DNA of 64,000 nucleotides. It comes from Selenomonadales bacterium (GTDB taxonomy: Bacteria; Bacillota; Negativicutes; Sporomusales; UBA7701). The translations under genes and the position numbers were made by a program. Within the stretch, counting starts at the first letter, position 1, and the number at the start of each line of letters is the position of its first letter. The notes under the pieces are model-generated. The model did not search any database, had not been told where the DNA came from, and saw nothing but the letters and a program-made list of their open reading frames with translations. Below are positions 51,384 through 59,652 of the stretch, piece by piece. The stretch lies in NCBI GenBank assembly GCA_029976065.1, contig JARKNV010000072.1, positions 1-64,000 on the forward strand. Direction: 5' to 3'.

Positions 51384-52172
51384 ATGCACCAGTATTTATT
51401 CTTCATCGGCGATTTTCCCATCCGCGCCTATGGCTTGATCCTGAGCCTGGCGATCATTCTGGCGGTGGGGACGGCGTATTTCCTGGCCAAGCAGGACGGC
51501 CGCTGGCACCAGCATATCCCGGATATGGGCGTTTACTGCGGCCTGGCGGGGATTATCGGCGCCCGCCTGTGGGACGTGTTTTTCTTCGACTGGGGATATT
51601 ACCAGCACCATCTGCTGGAGATTCCGTTCGTGTGGCAAGGCGGGATGGCCATCCAGGGAGGCGTTGTCGCCGGGGCGCTGGTGGGCTACATATATACAAA
51701 GGTTCATAAGATCGACACCTGGGCGTTCGCCGATATCGTGGCCGCGCCGGCGGTCATCATGGGCCAGGCGATCGGCCGGGCGGCGAACCTGATGAACGGC
51801 GACGCCTTCGGCCACCCGACCGGCGGCGCGTTCGGCCTCCTCTATCCTTCCACGACGCTGGCGCATGCCACTTACGGCGACAAGCCGCTGTGGCCGGCGG
51901 AGGTGTGGGAGGGCCAGATCGATGTCGTGATTTTCTGCCTGCTCCTGCTGTTCCGCTGCACCGACCACCGCAAGGGGCAGGTGTTCATCCTGTACGCCGT
52001 CCTCTATTCGACGGCCCGTTTCTTCCTCGAATTCCTGCGGGGCGACTACGGTACGTTGCTGTGGGGCTTGAAGTCGGCCCAGCTCACCAGTCTCGCCGTT
52101 ATCGTCGTCGGCCTGGCGCTGTTCGCGTGGGTGGGGATGAAGGGCGAAAAAATCAGCGTACGGAAGCATTAG
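51384..52172 (+). CDS. lgt: Prolipoprotein diacylglyceryl transferase
   Basis: A 262-aa, seven-helix membrane enzyme that adds diacylglycerol to the lipobox cysteine of prolipoproteins. Family regions are visible: PIRAYGLILSLAIILA, LAGIIGARLWDV, FVWQGGMAIQGG, IGRAANLMNGDAFG and the C-terminal STARFFLEFLRGDYG. Compared with the E. coli enzyme, the essential histidine of the GGM-F-H-GG region is glutamine and the glutamate of N-G-E is aspartate. The two arginines (GRAAN and ARFFLEFLR) are kept. It is probably functional, but this may be a lineage variant. AGGAGG precedes ATG 51384; the upstream extension runs through repeat D. Confidence 0.92.
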   Translation: MHQYLFFIGDFPIRAYGLILSLAIILAVGTAYFLAKQDGRWHQHIPDMGVYCGLAGIIGARLWDVFFFDWGYYQHHLLEIPFVWQGGMAIQGGVVAGALVGYIYTKVHKIDTWAFADIVAAPAVIMGQAIGRAANLMNGDAFGHPTGGAFGLLYPSTTLAHATYGDKPLWPAEVWEGQIDVVIFCLLLLFRCTDHRKGQVFILYAVLYSTARFFLEFLRGDYGTLLWGLKSAQLTSLAVIVVGLALFAWVGMKGEKISVRKH

Positions 52173-52191
52173 GTTAAGTCGCAATACAACG

Positions 52192-52219
52192 AAGGCTGCC
52201 GAAATCTCTCGGCAGCCTT
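52192..52219 (+). terminator. lgt terminator
   Basis: The stem AAGGCTGCCGA / TCGGCAGCCTT, followed by TTCCC, lies 20 bases after the lgt stop. The remaining sequence up to the insertion element is G-rich on the plus strand and holds no gene. Confidence 0.85.
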
Positions 52220-52377
52220 TTCCCATTTGGCGCAGCGTGAAGCATAGGTGGTGCAATCGATAATTCAAGGTGGCAAATAATTATTTTCCGAGGCTGGTGT
52301 GACAAGTTGGCGTTAAGGGGGAGCGTAGTTATGCGGATGAGGATGGGGATGAAACGGGACTGAGGTGATGAGTTTTA

Positions 52378-52411
52378 GGGCCGGGGATGGGGTGTGGTGA
52401 TGGGGCTGGGG
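52378..52411 (+). other. G-run cluster, candidate G-quadruplex
   Basis: Five runs of three or four G (52378, 52383, 52389, 52402, 52408) lie within 34 bases, separated by loops of two to nine bases. That matches the usual quadruplex pattern. It directly abuts the left end of the insertion element and is the end of a G-rich stretch starting near 52340. Confidence 0.5.
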
Positions 52412-52426
52412 TGAACCAATATTTGG

Positions 52427-53330
52427 TTACGCGGACAGGGAAAATGGGTGATATCGCCTAATCTCGTACATTAGCGGCGACAAGCCCCCTAAAGCACTGT
52501 GACGTCGCCGCGTATTGTAGTACTCGATCCACTTAGCCAGGCTTAAAGCCGCTTGCTCTTTGGTGGCAAAGGAGCGTTTATATACATGCTCCACCTTGAG
52601 CAGCCGGAAAAATGATTCCATCGGCGCGTTATCGTATGGATTGCCTTTGCGGCTCATACTGCCGGTGATTTCGTGCTCTTTTAGTAACTCCTTATACTCT
52701 GCCGACGTGTACTGGCTGCCCCGATCCGAATGATGAATAAGCCCCACTTTCGGTTTTTCCCGGCGAATAGCCATCTTTAAAGCCTGACAGGTCAAAGTTG
52801 CTGTCGGCCTACTCCCAAGCGCCCAACCAATCAGTTTGCGCCGGGCCAAATCCATAACACCCGCGAGGTAGCACCATTTGCCGCCGACTCTTATATAAGT
52901 TATATCCGCCAACCAGACCGCATTGAATGATAAGGTGGTAAAATCCTGATTCATCAGATTGTCGAAAGCCTTCTCATCGGGATGAACTTTGGTGGTCTGA
53001 GGCTTGTATTTGCTTTTGATCTGGGCTTTGATTCCGTGCGCATGCATGACGCGCTGTACTTTGCTGCGCCCTACCCGGATGCCTTTCCCGTTGTTTAATT
53101 CTTCATATACTTTCTGAACACCGAAGTTATGGTCATGCCCCGCTCAATCTGCCGAATGTGAGCCACCAGTACCGCATCTTTAGCATGGGGTTTGAGGCAG
53201 CCCGCCTGTCCCCAGTAATAATAACCGCTTTTGGCTACGCTCAGAACGCGGCATAGCTTCCGAACAGCATATTTTTTGCGGTAATCATGGATAAACTGAT
53301 ATTTTATCTGCTGTTCTTTGCGAAGTATAC
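52427..53330 (-). pseudogene. IS3 transposase orfB, frameshifted
   Basis: A DDE-type integrase-like transposase. The downstream part (from about 53047) is intact and carries the catalytic residues in WLADITYI (D), IHHSDRGSQYTS (D) and NPYDNAPMESFF (E). The upstream part is read in another frame (KYQFIHDYRKKYAVRKLCRV... to RQIERG) that stops early. The frames join if one G is restored in the G4 run complementary to 53138-53141, after which HDHNFGVQKVYEELNNGKG reads through. The normal IS3 programmed frameshift lies further upstream, at the end of orfA, so this is a second, disabling shift or a sequencing error. Confidence 0.8.
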
Positions 53331-53594
53331 CGCCGCTTGCTTTAAAATGGCTATTTCTTCTTCCAGGTCTTTAATCCGGCGCTGCGCCTTGCGCAGTTCG
53401 TCCTCATCCGGCTGGAGGTTGCCCGATCCGGGAAAAGCATGTTCCCCATCGCGGCGGTATTGTTCAGCCCACTTATATATTGTGTTTTGATGTACACCAA
53501 GTTCTTCCGCCAAGTCGGCGCACGACCGAGTCCCGCTGTGATAAAGCTGGGCTATTTCTTTCTTAAATTCGGGATCGAATCGTTTGGCTTTCAT
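53304..53594 (-). CDS. IS3 transposase orfA
   Basis: A 96-aa helix-turn-helix protein. The N-terminal DNA-binding part (FDPEFKKEIAQLYHSGTRSCADLAEELGVHQNTIYKWAEQYRRDG) and C-terminal leucine-zipper-like coiled coil (DEDELRKAQRRIKDLEEEIAILKQAAVYF) are typical of IS3 OrfA. ATG at 53594 follows GGAGG by eight bases. The A-rich end (CTTCGCAAAGAACAG) is where a frameshift into orfB would normally occur. The gene itself appears intact but cannot produce a full transposase with the damaged orfB. Confidence 0.85.
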   Translation of the reverse strand: MKAKRFDPEFKKEIAQLYHSGTRSCADLAEELGVHQNTIYKWAEQYRRDGEHAFPGSGNLQPDEDELRKAQRRIKDLEEEIAILKQAAVYFAKNSR

Positions 53595-53671
53595 TGCGGA
53601 CACCTCCAGTGTTTATTGTACCAACCATTCTCGGTGTCCGCAAAATTCAATAGGGTTCACTACGAGAGCAA

Positions 53672-53701
53672 CGCCCGAAGGGCAAATATTCCTTCGGGCG
53701 A
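53672..53701. terminator. Hairpin downstream of the IS element
   Basis: The ten-base stem CGCCCGAAGG / CCTTCGGGCG has AAAAT on one side. It lies 175 bases beyond the aldolase stop on the minus strand and may terminate that operon. The rest of 53702-53875 is AT-rich without a gene. Confidence 0.5.
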
Positions 53702-53875
53702 AAATCTGACTATTGCTTATAGATTACTTCTTGCATCTTGCTTGTTGTCGAAATGGCGAGAAACTTTTTCTCCCCGCCCCGCTTCACGTCTCTTTCTCAG
53801 TTAGTTCCTTATCGGCGACCGCAAAGATCACCCCAAATCACCCTAAAAAAAATATATAATTTGGAAAGTTACAAG

Positions 53876-54643
53876 CTAAATGCTTCTTACCGAAGCGACG
53901 TATCTTTTTGCTTCTCCGGCGAACAGGCCATAGGCTGTGGTTACCAAAATCGTAACCCCTTGATCGAAATGCTGCTTGGGCGTTTCTCCCGGGCGTACAA
54001 CAACGCCTAAAGCCGCTTGACCAGACTTATTGCCTTTTTCGATAAATTTTTTATACGCGGCTACTACCTTTTCATGGTTACCCTTACCAGGCACGCCAAG
54101 CGCCTGGGAGAAATCCGTTGTTCCCAGGATGACCCCATCCAGGCCGTCGACAGCCATAATTTCCTCCAGGTTTTCTAGTGCCTCAGGGTTTTCGATGATA
54201 GTCAATACGACCGTTTCGTCGTTCGCTTCCACTACATACTCCGAAAGCGGTTTGCCGAGCCCGTAATCTGAGGCCCGCGTCCCAGACAACCCTCGATTCC
54301 CTCTAGGAAAATACTTTACCGCCCGGACGGCTTTTTCCGCTTCCTCCTTAGAAGTAACACCAGGAATTATGATCCCCATCGCGCCGATATCCATGTAGCG
54401 GAGAATAACCTCCGGATTATTGGCAGGAACGCGGATTACCGGAACTGTCTTGCGTACTTCGGCCGCTCTGACGAGATCCTCGCAATCCTTTTCAGATAAA
54501 GGCCCATGCTCGGCGTCAATAAATAAGAAATCAAAACCTGCCAGGCCGGCAATCTCGGCCAGCGGCGGAATCGCCCCTTGGATAATGCAGCCTGCCACGG
54601 GCTCCCTGGCGAGAAGTTTGGCCTTAAATGGATTTTTGTACAC
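53876..54643 (-). CDS. HpcH/HpaI-type aldolase
   Basis: A 255-aa TIM-barrel class II aldolase of the HpaI family, which cleaves 4-hydroxy-2-oxo acids to pyruvate and an aldehyde or 2-oxo acid. Key residues are visible: the general base histidine region FLFIDAEHGPLSEKD, RVPANNPEVILRYMDIGAMGIIIP, VLTIIENPEALENLEEI with the metal glutamate, and GVILGTTDFSQALG with the metal aspartate. It is the last gene of the TctCBA/hydratase operon, 29 bases after tctA. Lower GC than the backbone matches its neighbours. It probably performs the carbon-carbon cleavage step of the pathway. Confidence 0.9.
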   Translation of the reverse strand: MYKNPFKAKLLAREPVAGCIIQGAIPPLAEIAGLAGFDFLFIDAEHGPLSEKDCEDLVRAAEVRKTVPVIRVPANNPEVILRYMDIGAMGIIIPGVTSKEEAEKAVRAVKYFPRGNRGLSGTRASDYGLGKPLSEYVVEANDETVVLTIIENPEALENLEEIMAVDGLDGVILGTTDFSQALGVPGKGNHEKVVAAYKKFIEKGNKSGQAALGVVVRPGETPKQHFDQGVTILVTTAYGLFAGEAKRYVASVRSI

Positions 54644-54672
54644 AATATTCCCTCCTAGATTTGTATTTTGGG

Positions 54673-56196
54673 CTAGACATTATCGGCGTTCTTTTTATCT
54701 ACAACTTTGCCTTGTTTTCTCTTCCTGTATTCACTGATTATTGGCCCCACAATGGTCAAAATGGTAAAGGCGATAATGCCCAAGGCGATGGGACGATCCA
54801 GCATGTAGCTAAAGAAGCCTTCTCTGGCGGAAATTGTAAGTGTCCGTGCCAATTCACCCTCAAACATGGGGCCAAGGATTAATCCTAGGACAACCGGGAC
54901 CACAGAAAACCCCGCTTCGCTCAGGAAGAAGGCGATTATCCCGGAGGCAAGCATGATTCCGACGTCAAACATGCTGTTGTTGATCGCAAAAGAACCTACC
55001 ATGCTTACCACAATAATCACCGGCCCCAATACTACATGAGGAATACGCAATATTTGAGGCGCAAAGCGGGCCGCAACAAGTCCGCAGATAAGCATAGCCA
55101 CTTGTGCGAAGATAAACCCGATGAAAACAGTCATCAGGAATCCGGTCTGCTCGGTGAACATTCTGGGACCAGGCATCAGGCCGTGAACCAAAAGCCCTCC
55201 CATCAGCGCTACGGCCGCACCCGACCCCGGAATACCCAAAGCGAACATTGGGGCCAGGGAAGTACCTACTACCGCTTCGGCGGCCTCGGAACCGGCTATG
55301 CCACGAATGTCTCCTTTTCCGAAAAGCGACTTGTCTTTCGCCATTTTTTTGGCTTGATCATAACCAAGAAATGTAGCCGTTTCAGGTCCTATGGCTGGTA
55401 TGATTCCAACAACCATGCCAATGCCGGTAGAAACCAGCCATGTTTTCCAAAGACATTTAATTTCATCCCATTTCAGTCGCCAGGAATCCCGCATATCATA
55501 GTCAACCGAGGCCCATCCCGAACCAGAAAGCATGCGGATTACTTCCGGGATCGAAAATGCGCCGATTAGGAGAGGCACGACCGATATGCCCTGCACTAGG
55601 TCGAGTACCCCAAAGGTAAAGCGAGGATACCCGCTATGGGGGTCCATGCCGATTGTACCCAAGAACATCCCCAGAGTTCCCATTAACAGCCCTTTGAGAA
55701 GATTGTCCGAGGATAACGAAGCTACCATGACAAGGCCAAAAATAGCAACCGCCATACTTTCCGGCGGACCAAAGCGGAGTGCGGCGTAAGCTAGGAGAGG
55801 GGCTGCTAGCAGTAGCGCAAACCCGCTTATTGTCCCGCCGAAAAACGATGACCACAACGCGACGCTGATTGCCTTGCCGGCTTTTCCCTGCCGGGACAAA
55901 GGATAACCGTCAAAACAAGTGGCAGCCGAGGCGGGGGTCCCAGGAATATTGAGCAGTATGGCCGAGATCGAACCGCCAAAGACACCACTGCTATAAACGC
56001 CCATTAACATGATGATCGACAGTTCGGGAGGGAACCAGAAAGTAATGGGCACTAGTACGGCGATAGCCATGGTGGCTGTTGCTCCGGGGAGAGCGCCAAC
56101 GACAATGCCTATTACGCTGCCGAGCATCACGGCAAACAAGGCACTGGGCGACAGAGCGTTTGACAGGCCCGTTAAAATAGTGGCTGTGTCGAACAA
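54673..56196 (-). CDS. tctA: Tripartite tricarboxylate transporter, large permease (TctA)
   Basis: A 507-aa protein with about twelve membrane helices, the main permease of a TTT system. Conserved parts include LGSVIGIVVGALPGATATMAIAVLVPITFWFPPELSIIMLMGVYSSGVFGGSISAILLNIPGTPASAATCFDGYPLSRQGKAGKA, which holds the GxPGxxxxxxxA family motifs, and AIGPETATFLGYDQAKKMAKD. Translation starts with TTG. It cooperates with TctB (16 bases upstream) and the binding protein TctC. The substrate is a di- or tricarboxylate, presumably the acid processed by the hydratase/aldolase genes of the same operon. Confidence 0.95.
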   Translation of the reverse strand: MFDTATILTGLSNALSPSALFAVMLGSVIGIVVGALPGATATMAIAVLVPITFWFPPELSIIMLMGVYSSGVFGGSISAILLNIPGTPASAATCFDGYPLSRQGKAGKAISVALWSSFFGGTISGFALLLAAPLLAYAALRFGPPESMAVAIFGLVMVASLSSDNLLKGLLMGTLGMFLGTIGMDPHSGYPRFTFGVLDLVQGISVVPLLIGAFSIPEVIRMLSGSGWASVDYDMRDSWRLKWDEIKCLWKTWLVSTGIGMVVGIIPAIGPETATFLGYDQAKKMAKDKSLFGKGDIRGIAGSEAAEAVVGTSLAPMFALGIPGSGAAVALMGGLLVHGLMPGPRMFTEQTGFLMTVFIGFIFAQVAMLICGLVAARFAPQILRIPHVVLGPVIIVVSMVGSFAINNSMFDVGIMLASGIIAFFLSEAGFSVVPVVLGLILGPMFEGELARTLTISAREGFFSYMLDRPIALGIIAFTILTIVGPIISEYRKRKQGKVVDKKNADNV

Positions 56197-56213
56197 TTCC
56201 TAAACACCCCCTT

Positions 56214-56696
56214 TTATAGCCAAGATAACCATTCCGGAGCCGGAAGGGGAACCTGCAAGACAGTCTTAAAAACGACATTAATTGTTAAGGTGACGGCCGC
56301 TGATATAACTATGCCTTTTATTACAGGGTACTTGTAATAAATAAACAAGCCAATCATGAAAAACAGTGATGATAATACATAGCCGATAATGGGCCACAAT
56401 GCGAAATACACCAGGAGAGCAATTATCAAGAGTGCCAGCTTTTTGAGGGGTACTTGCTCTTCTGACGCCAGCTGTTCTTTGTTTTCCCCAGTTTTTTCAA
56501 GAAGAATTTTGCTTTTTTTATGAAGCATTATACTAAATGTGTCCATTAAGACCAATAGTGCGAACAAGAATGTAACGACTAGTATGATACGGGGATATGT
56601 TGCACCGTACTCTAATTTCCCGCTCGCCCAGAACATGAACAAGGAGAACCCAAGTATGACTCCTGAGCTGATTAATTCGGCCATCCGCTTCGCCAT
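56214..56696 (-). CDS. tctB: Tripartite tricarboxylate transporter, small permease (TctB)
   Basis: A 160-aa protein with four membrane helices (about residues 8-28, 38-58, 90-120 and 125-145) and a hydrophilic linker (HKKSKILLEKTGENKEQLASEEQVP), the usual TctB layout. It sits between tctC and tctA, which fixes the identification despite low sequence conservation in this family. A hairpin in the tctC-tctB gap may tune expression. Confidence 0.88.
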   Translation of the reverse strand: MAKRMAELISSGVILGFSLFMFWASGKLEYGATYPRIILVVTFLFALLVLMDTFSIMLHKKSKILLEKTGENKEQLASEEQVPLKKLALLIIALLVYFALWPIIGYVLSSLFFMIGLFIYYKYPVIKGIVISAAVTLTINVVFKTVLQVPLPAPEWLSWL

Positions 56697-56760
56697 TCCA
56701 AAACCCCCTTCCTCAAGGAAAACCGCCCTTCACCTGTAAACAAGGCTGTTCGGAATAGTT

Positions 56761-56791
56761 GCGGGGCGTCGTCGTTTTTACGACGCCCCGC
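56761..56791 (-). other. Intercistronic hairpin between tctC and tctB
   Basis: An eleven-base stem GCGGGGCGTCG / CGACGCCCCGC has no T run. As with dctP, it probably stabilises the binding-protein mRNA or attenuates the permease genes. Confidence 0.55.
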
Positions 56792-56798
56792 CGCCGTA

Positions 56799-57806
56799 TT
56801 ATTTAGGAACATCCCCAGGCTTAACGCCTAGCCCAGTAACAATGTCGACATACACTTTGGACTCGTCTTTGAGCGTTTCCCGTACGGTTTTGCTATCCGC
56901 CGGCAAGAGACTCATGCCCGCTTTTTGGAAATCAGCCAGGCAGGCAGGGTCGTTAAGCGCTTTGAGAAAGGCTTGCTCAAGAACCGCTATCCGCTCGGGC
57001 GGAGTCCCCTTCGGGCTGGCTAATACCCTTCTTACGCCGATATTGCCGATATTGATGCCTTGTTCTTTAAATGTGGGCACTTTCTCGAAGCCAGGAAGTC
57101 TCTTCTCCGACGATACCCCTAGACCGACGAGATCGCCGCTCTGGTAGTAACTGAACCACTCATTGGCATACTGGGTACCTACGTCAACGTCACCAGCCAG
57201 AAGCGCCTTGGTCACCGGACCGCCGCCAGGAAATCCCACCCGTTCGAATTTGACGCCCTTATCCTTTTCCAGCATTACCTTCACAAAATCATTTGTAGTC
57301 CAAACCGCACCGACACCCATGTTCAACTTGCCTTCCTTGGCCATCTGGACTACTTCCGCCAACGGGCGGTCATACTTGCTGCCCTTTTTCGTTACGAGGA
57401 AACCGGGGTCAAAGTTGATTTGGACGATCGGATCAAACGAATCTACCGAGTAGTTAACGCCTTGCAGCAAATGCTTTTCCGTCGCCGTAGTGTTGAGAAT
57501 AATCCCTAGAGTATAGCCGTCAGGTTTGGCCGCAGCTACCGTGGTAATTCCCAGCACTCCGTTTCCGCCAACCTTGTTCTCGATTACAATATTTTGACCA
57601 AGGTATTTTTCCGCATGCTTTGCCAACAGTCGTGCGGTGACATCGATCCCGCCGCCCGGGGGATATTGAACGATAATATGTACTGGCTGCGTGGGAAACT
57701 TCTCGGTCGGCTGCTTGGCCGTCTGCGGTTTGCCGCCGCCACAGCCGGCGACCACTAGGGCAAGACAAAGAATACCTAGACAGACCAGAACCAGAGCTCG
57801 TCTCAT
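56799..57806 (-). CDS. tctC: Tripartite tricarboxylate transporter binding lipoprotein (TctC/Bug)
   Basis: A 335-aa Bug-family receptor. A signal peptide (RRALVLVCLGILCLALVVAGC) ends in a lipobox cysteine. The family core reads PVHIIVQYPPGGGIDVTARLLAKHAEKYLGQNIVIENKVGGNGVLGITTVAAAKPDGYTLG, with the PGGG.D and N..G motifs that hold the ligand carboxylate. ATG at 57806 follows GGGAGGGAAGAGA; the TTG at 57821 overlaps that site. It is the first transporter gene of the operon, right after the hydratase pair. Confidence 0.93.
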   Translation of the reverse strand: MRRALVLVCLGILCLALVVAGCGGGKPQTAKQPTEKFPTQPVHIIVQYPPGGGIDVTARLLAKHAEKYLGQNIVIENKVGGNGVLGITTVAAAKPDGYTLGIILNTTATEKHLLQGVNYSVDSFDPIVQINFDPGFLVTKKGSKYDRPLAEVVQMAKEGKLNMGVGAVWTTNDFVKVMLEKDKGVKFERVGFPGGGPVTKALLAGDVDVGTQYANEWFSYYQSGDLVGLGVSSEKRLPGFEKVPTFKEQGINIGNIGVRRVLASPKGTPPERIAVLEQAFLKALNDPACLADFQKAGMSLLPADSKTVRETLKDESKVYVDIVTGLGVKPGDVPK

Positions 57807-57826
57807 TCTCTTCCCTCCCAAACTTT

Positions 57827-58351
57827 TTATCTGTTAATCGCTTTCTTCGCGTATTCCAGCAATCCGCCGCTATCGATCAATTCGATGACGAAATCAGACA
57901 ACGGTGTTACCGGCCAGGTACGTCCGGTACGCAGATTCCGGACCTCACCCTTAATCAAATCGACTTCTAACGTATCGCCCTTTTCGGTTTCTTTGTTCAA
58001 CCCGGGACAAGGCACAACGGGAATACCGTTGTTGATCGAATTACGGAAGTTATAGCGCGCGAAGGAGTCTGCCAACACAACTTCGACTCCAGCTCCCTTT
58101 AGAGCCATGATGGGATGCTCTATGCTTTTGCCGCCGCCGCCGAAGTTTTTCCCGGCAACCACGATCTTATATCCTTGTTTTTTCATCCCATTTTCTACCC
58201 CTTGGAAGTCGGGGTCGACGTTCTCCAAAGCCCAGCGGCCAAGATCGTCCGGGTTCAGGTTGTCCAGTGTCCACCGGTTCTGGGGGATGATGTCAAATGC
58301 AAAAATATCATCTCCGCCTACCCAGGCTTTGCCTTTAATTACGCCTTCCAT
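57827..58351 (-). CDS. Aconitase-superfamily hydratase, small subunit
   Basis: A 174-aa swivel-domain subunit like LeuD/isopropylmalate isomerase small subunit. It contains AGKNFGGGGKSIEHPIMALKGAGVEVVLADSFARYNFRNSINNGIPVV, where the G-S-S-R/G-G-G-K loop and N-x-x-N region form the substrate pocket. The canonical serine-arginine loop (GSSRE) is changed to GGGKS, so the substrate differs from isopropylmalate. It pairs with the large subunit upstream (12 bases apart). With the transporter and aldolase it suggests isomerisation or hydration of an imported di- or tricarboxylate. ATG at 58351 follows GGAGGG. Confidence 0.86.
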   Translation of the reverse strand: MEGVIKGKAWVGGDDIFAFDIIPQNRWTLDNLNPDDLGRWALENVDPDFQGVENGMKKQGYKIVVAGKNFGGGGKSIEHPIMALKGAGVEVVLADSFARYNFRNSINNGIPVVPCPGLNKETEKGDTLEVDLIKGEVRNLRTGRTWPVTPLSDFVIELIDSGGLLEYAKKAINR

Positions 58352-58363
58352 CAATTATCCCTC

Positions 58364-59629
58364 CTAATCAACGTACTCTCGGGGGTCAGCGATACAGCCG
58401 GCTATCGCCGACGCGGCCGCCGTAGCCGGGGACGACAGGTAAACCTCCGATTTCGCGCTGCCCATCCTGCCTTTAAAGTTCCTGTTCGTGGTGCTGAGAG
58501 CAACCTCACCGTCCGCCAGCACCCCGGTGTGCAAGCCGGCACAGGCGGCGCAACTCGAAGTTTCGACAACCGCGCCTGCCGTGATGAGCGTCTCGATATA
58601 CCCGGAACGCAATGCGTCAAGATATATCTTCTGGCTCGCGGGCACAACAATCATTCGCACGTTGCGGGCAACTTTCTTCCCTTTGAGTATTTTACTGGCT
58701 ATCGCCAGATCTTCAAGACGACCGTTAGTGCACGACCCCAGGAAGACCTGATTTAAACTGACACCTTTCACGTCCTCGACATTCTTGACATTGTCGGTAC
58801 TATGGGGGCAGCTAACCTGAGGGGACATACTCGTTACATCAATGGTATACGTCTCTTTGTAGCTTGCGTCAGGGTCGCTGGAAATCAGTTCATAATCCTC
58901 GCGGGCAATACCTTTCAGGAATTGGGTTGTTGTTTCGTCCGGCGCGATTATGCCGTTTTTCGCGCCCATCTCAGCAATCATATTACAGATTGTAAGTCGA
59001 TCACTCATGCTAAGCTGCGGAATTGCTGACCCGCCTACTTCCACTGCTCTGTACGCTACTTGGCCGTTCCAGTGGGTAAGTCCCATCATTTTCAACGCAA
59101 TGTCTTTGCCGCTTATTACGGCCGGTAGTTTTCCGTCAATATGAAACTTGACCGAGTCAGGCACTAGAAACCACATTTTCCCCGTGGCCATGATGACGGC
59201 TGCCTCCGATGTGCTGACGCCGCAAGAGAATGCCCCCAGTGCACCGTACGTCGTCGTATGAGAATCGGTACCAAGGGCTACTGTGCCAGGAAGAACAAAA
59301 CCGTTTTCAACCATCACCTGATGTGCAATTCCGTGATGGCCGATGTCATAGAAATGCTTAATATTGAATTTATTGGCGGCATCTCTGCTCAGTTTTAACT
59401 GCATTGCATCCTTTACCGTATGACCTGGGACAAAATGATCCAACACAACGACTACCCGCTCCATATCCCAAATTTTTTCCGCGCCTAGTTGTTCAAACAA
59501 CTTGAACGTAATAGGAGCCAGGAAATCCATTGTCATCAGACGGTCGACGCGCGCATTAACGATTTGTCCCGGTTTGACATTAGTGTTGCAGGCTTTTGAC
59601 AAAATCTTTTCGGTAATGGTCATTCCCAT
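58364..59629 (-). CDS. Aconitase-superfamily hydratase, large subunit
   Basis: A 421-aa iron-sulfur hydratase of the LeuC/homoaconitase/2,3-dimethylmalate dehydratase group. The cluster cysteines are in FLGSCTNGRLEDLAIA and SSCAACAGLHTG. The N-terminal substrate region is MTITEKILSKACNTNVKPGQIVNARVDRLMTMDFLAP, and GHHGIAHQVMVENGFVLPGTVALGTDSHTTTYGALGAFSCGVSTSEAA is the conserved histidine-rich part. ATG at 59629 is eight bases after AAAGGTGG and gives MGMTITEK; the frame is open upstream. It follows the gntR gene and forms a heterodimer with the small subunit. The substrate is probably a branched or unusual hydroxy-di- or tricarboxylate. Confidence 0.9.
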   Translation of the reverse strand: MGMTITEKILSKACNTNVKPGQIVNARVDRLMTMDFLAPITFKLFEQLGAEKIWDMERVVVVLDHFVPGHTVKDAMQLKLSRDAANKFNIKHFYDIGHHGIAHQVMVENGFVLPGTVALGTDSHTTTYGALGAFSCGVSTSEAAVIMATGKMWFLVPDSVKFHIDGKLPAVISGKDIALKMMGLTHWNGQVAYRAVEVGGSAIPQLSMSDRLTICNMIAEMGAKNGIIAPDETTTQFLKGIAREDYELISSDPDASYKETYTIDVTSMSPQVSCPHSTDNVKNVEDVKGVSLNQVFLGSCTNGRLEDLAIASKILKGKKVARNVRMIVVPASQKIYLDALRSGYIETLITAGAVVETSSCAACAGLHTGVLADGEVALSTTNRNFKGRMGSAKSEVYLSSPATAAASAIAGCIADPREYVD

Positions 59630-59652
59630 GACACAGGCCACCTTTCTTGTGA

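Larger units (their letters stand above)
52411..53660 (-). mobile_element. IS3-family insertion sequence (about 1250 bp)
   Basis: The ends are related inverted repeats starting TGAACC: left GTGAACCAATATTTGG then GCGGACA, right the complement of GTGAACCCTATTGAATTTTGCGGACA. Inside lie orfA and orfB of an IS3-type transposase in the usual overlapping order. orfB has a frameshift. The flanking bases (CTGGG and TACGA) do not form an obvious target duplication, which suggests an old copy or a rearranged end. Confidence 0.85.

Noticed and set aside
52411..53660. Target-site duplication flanking the IS3 element
   Set aside because: The bases on the two sides (CTGGG and TACGA) do not match.
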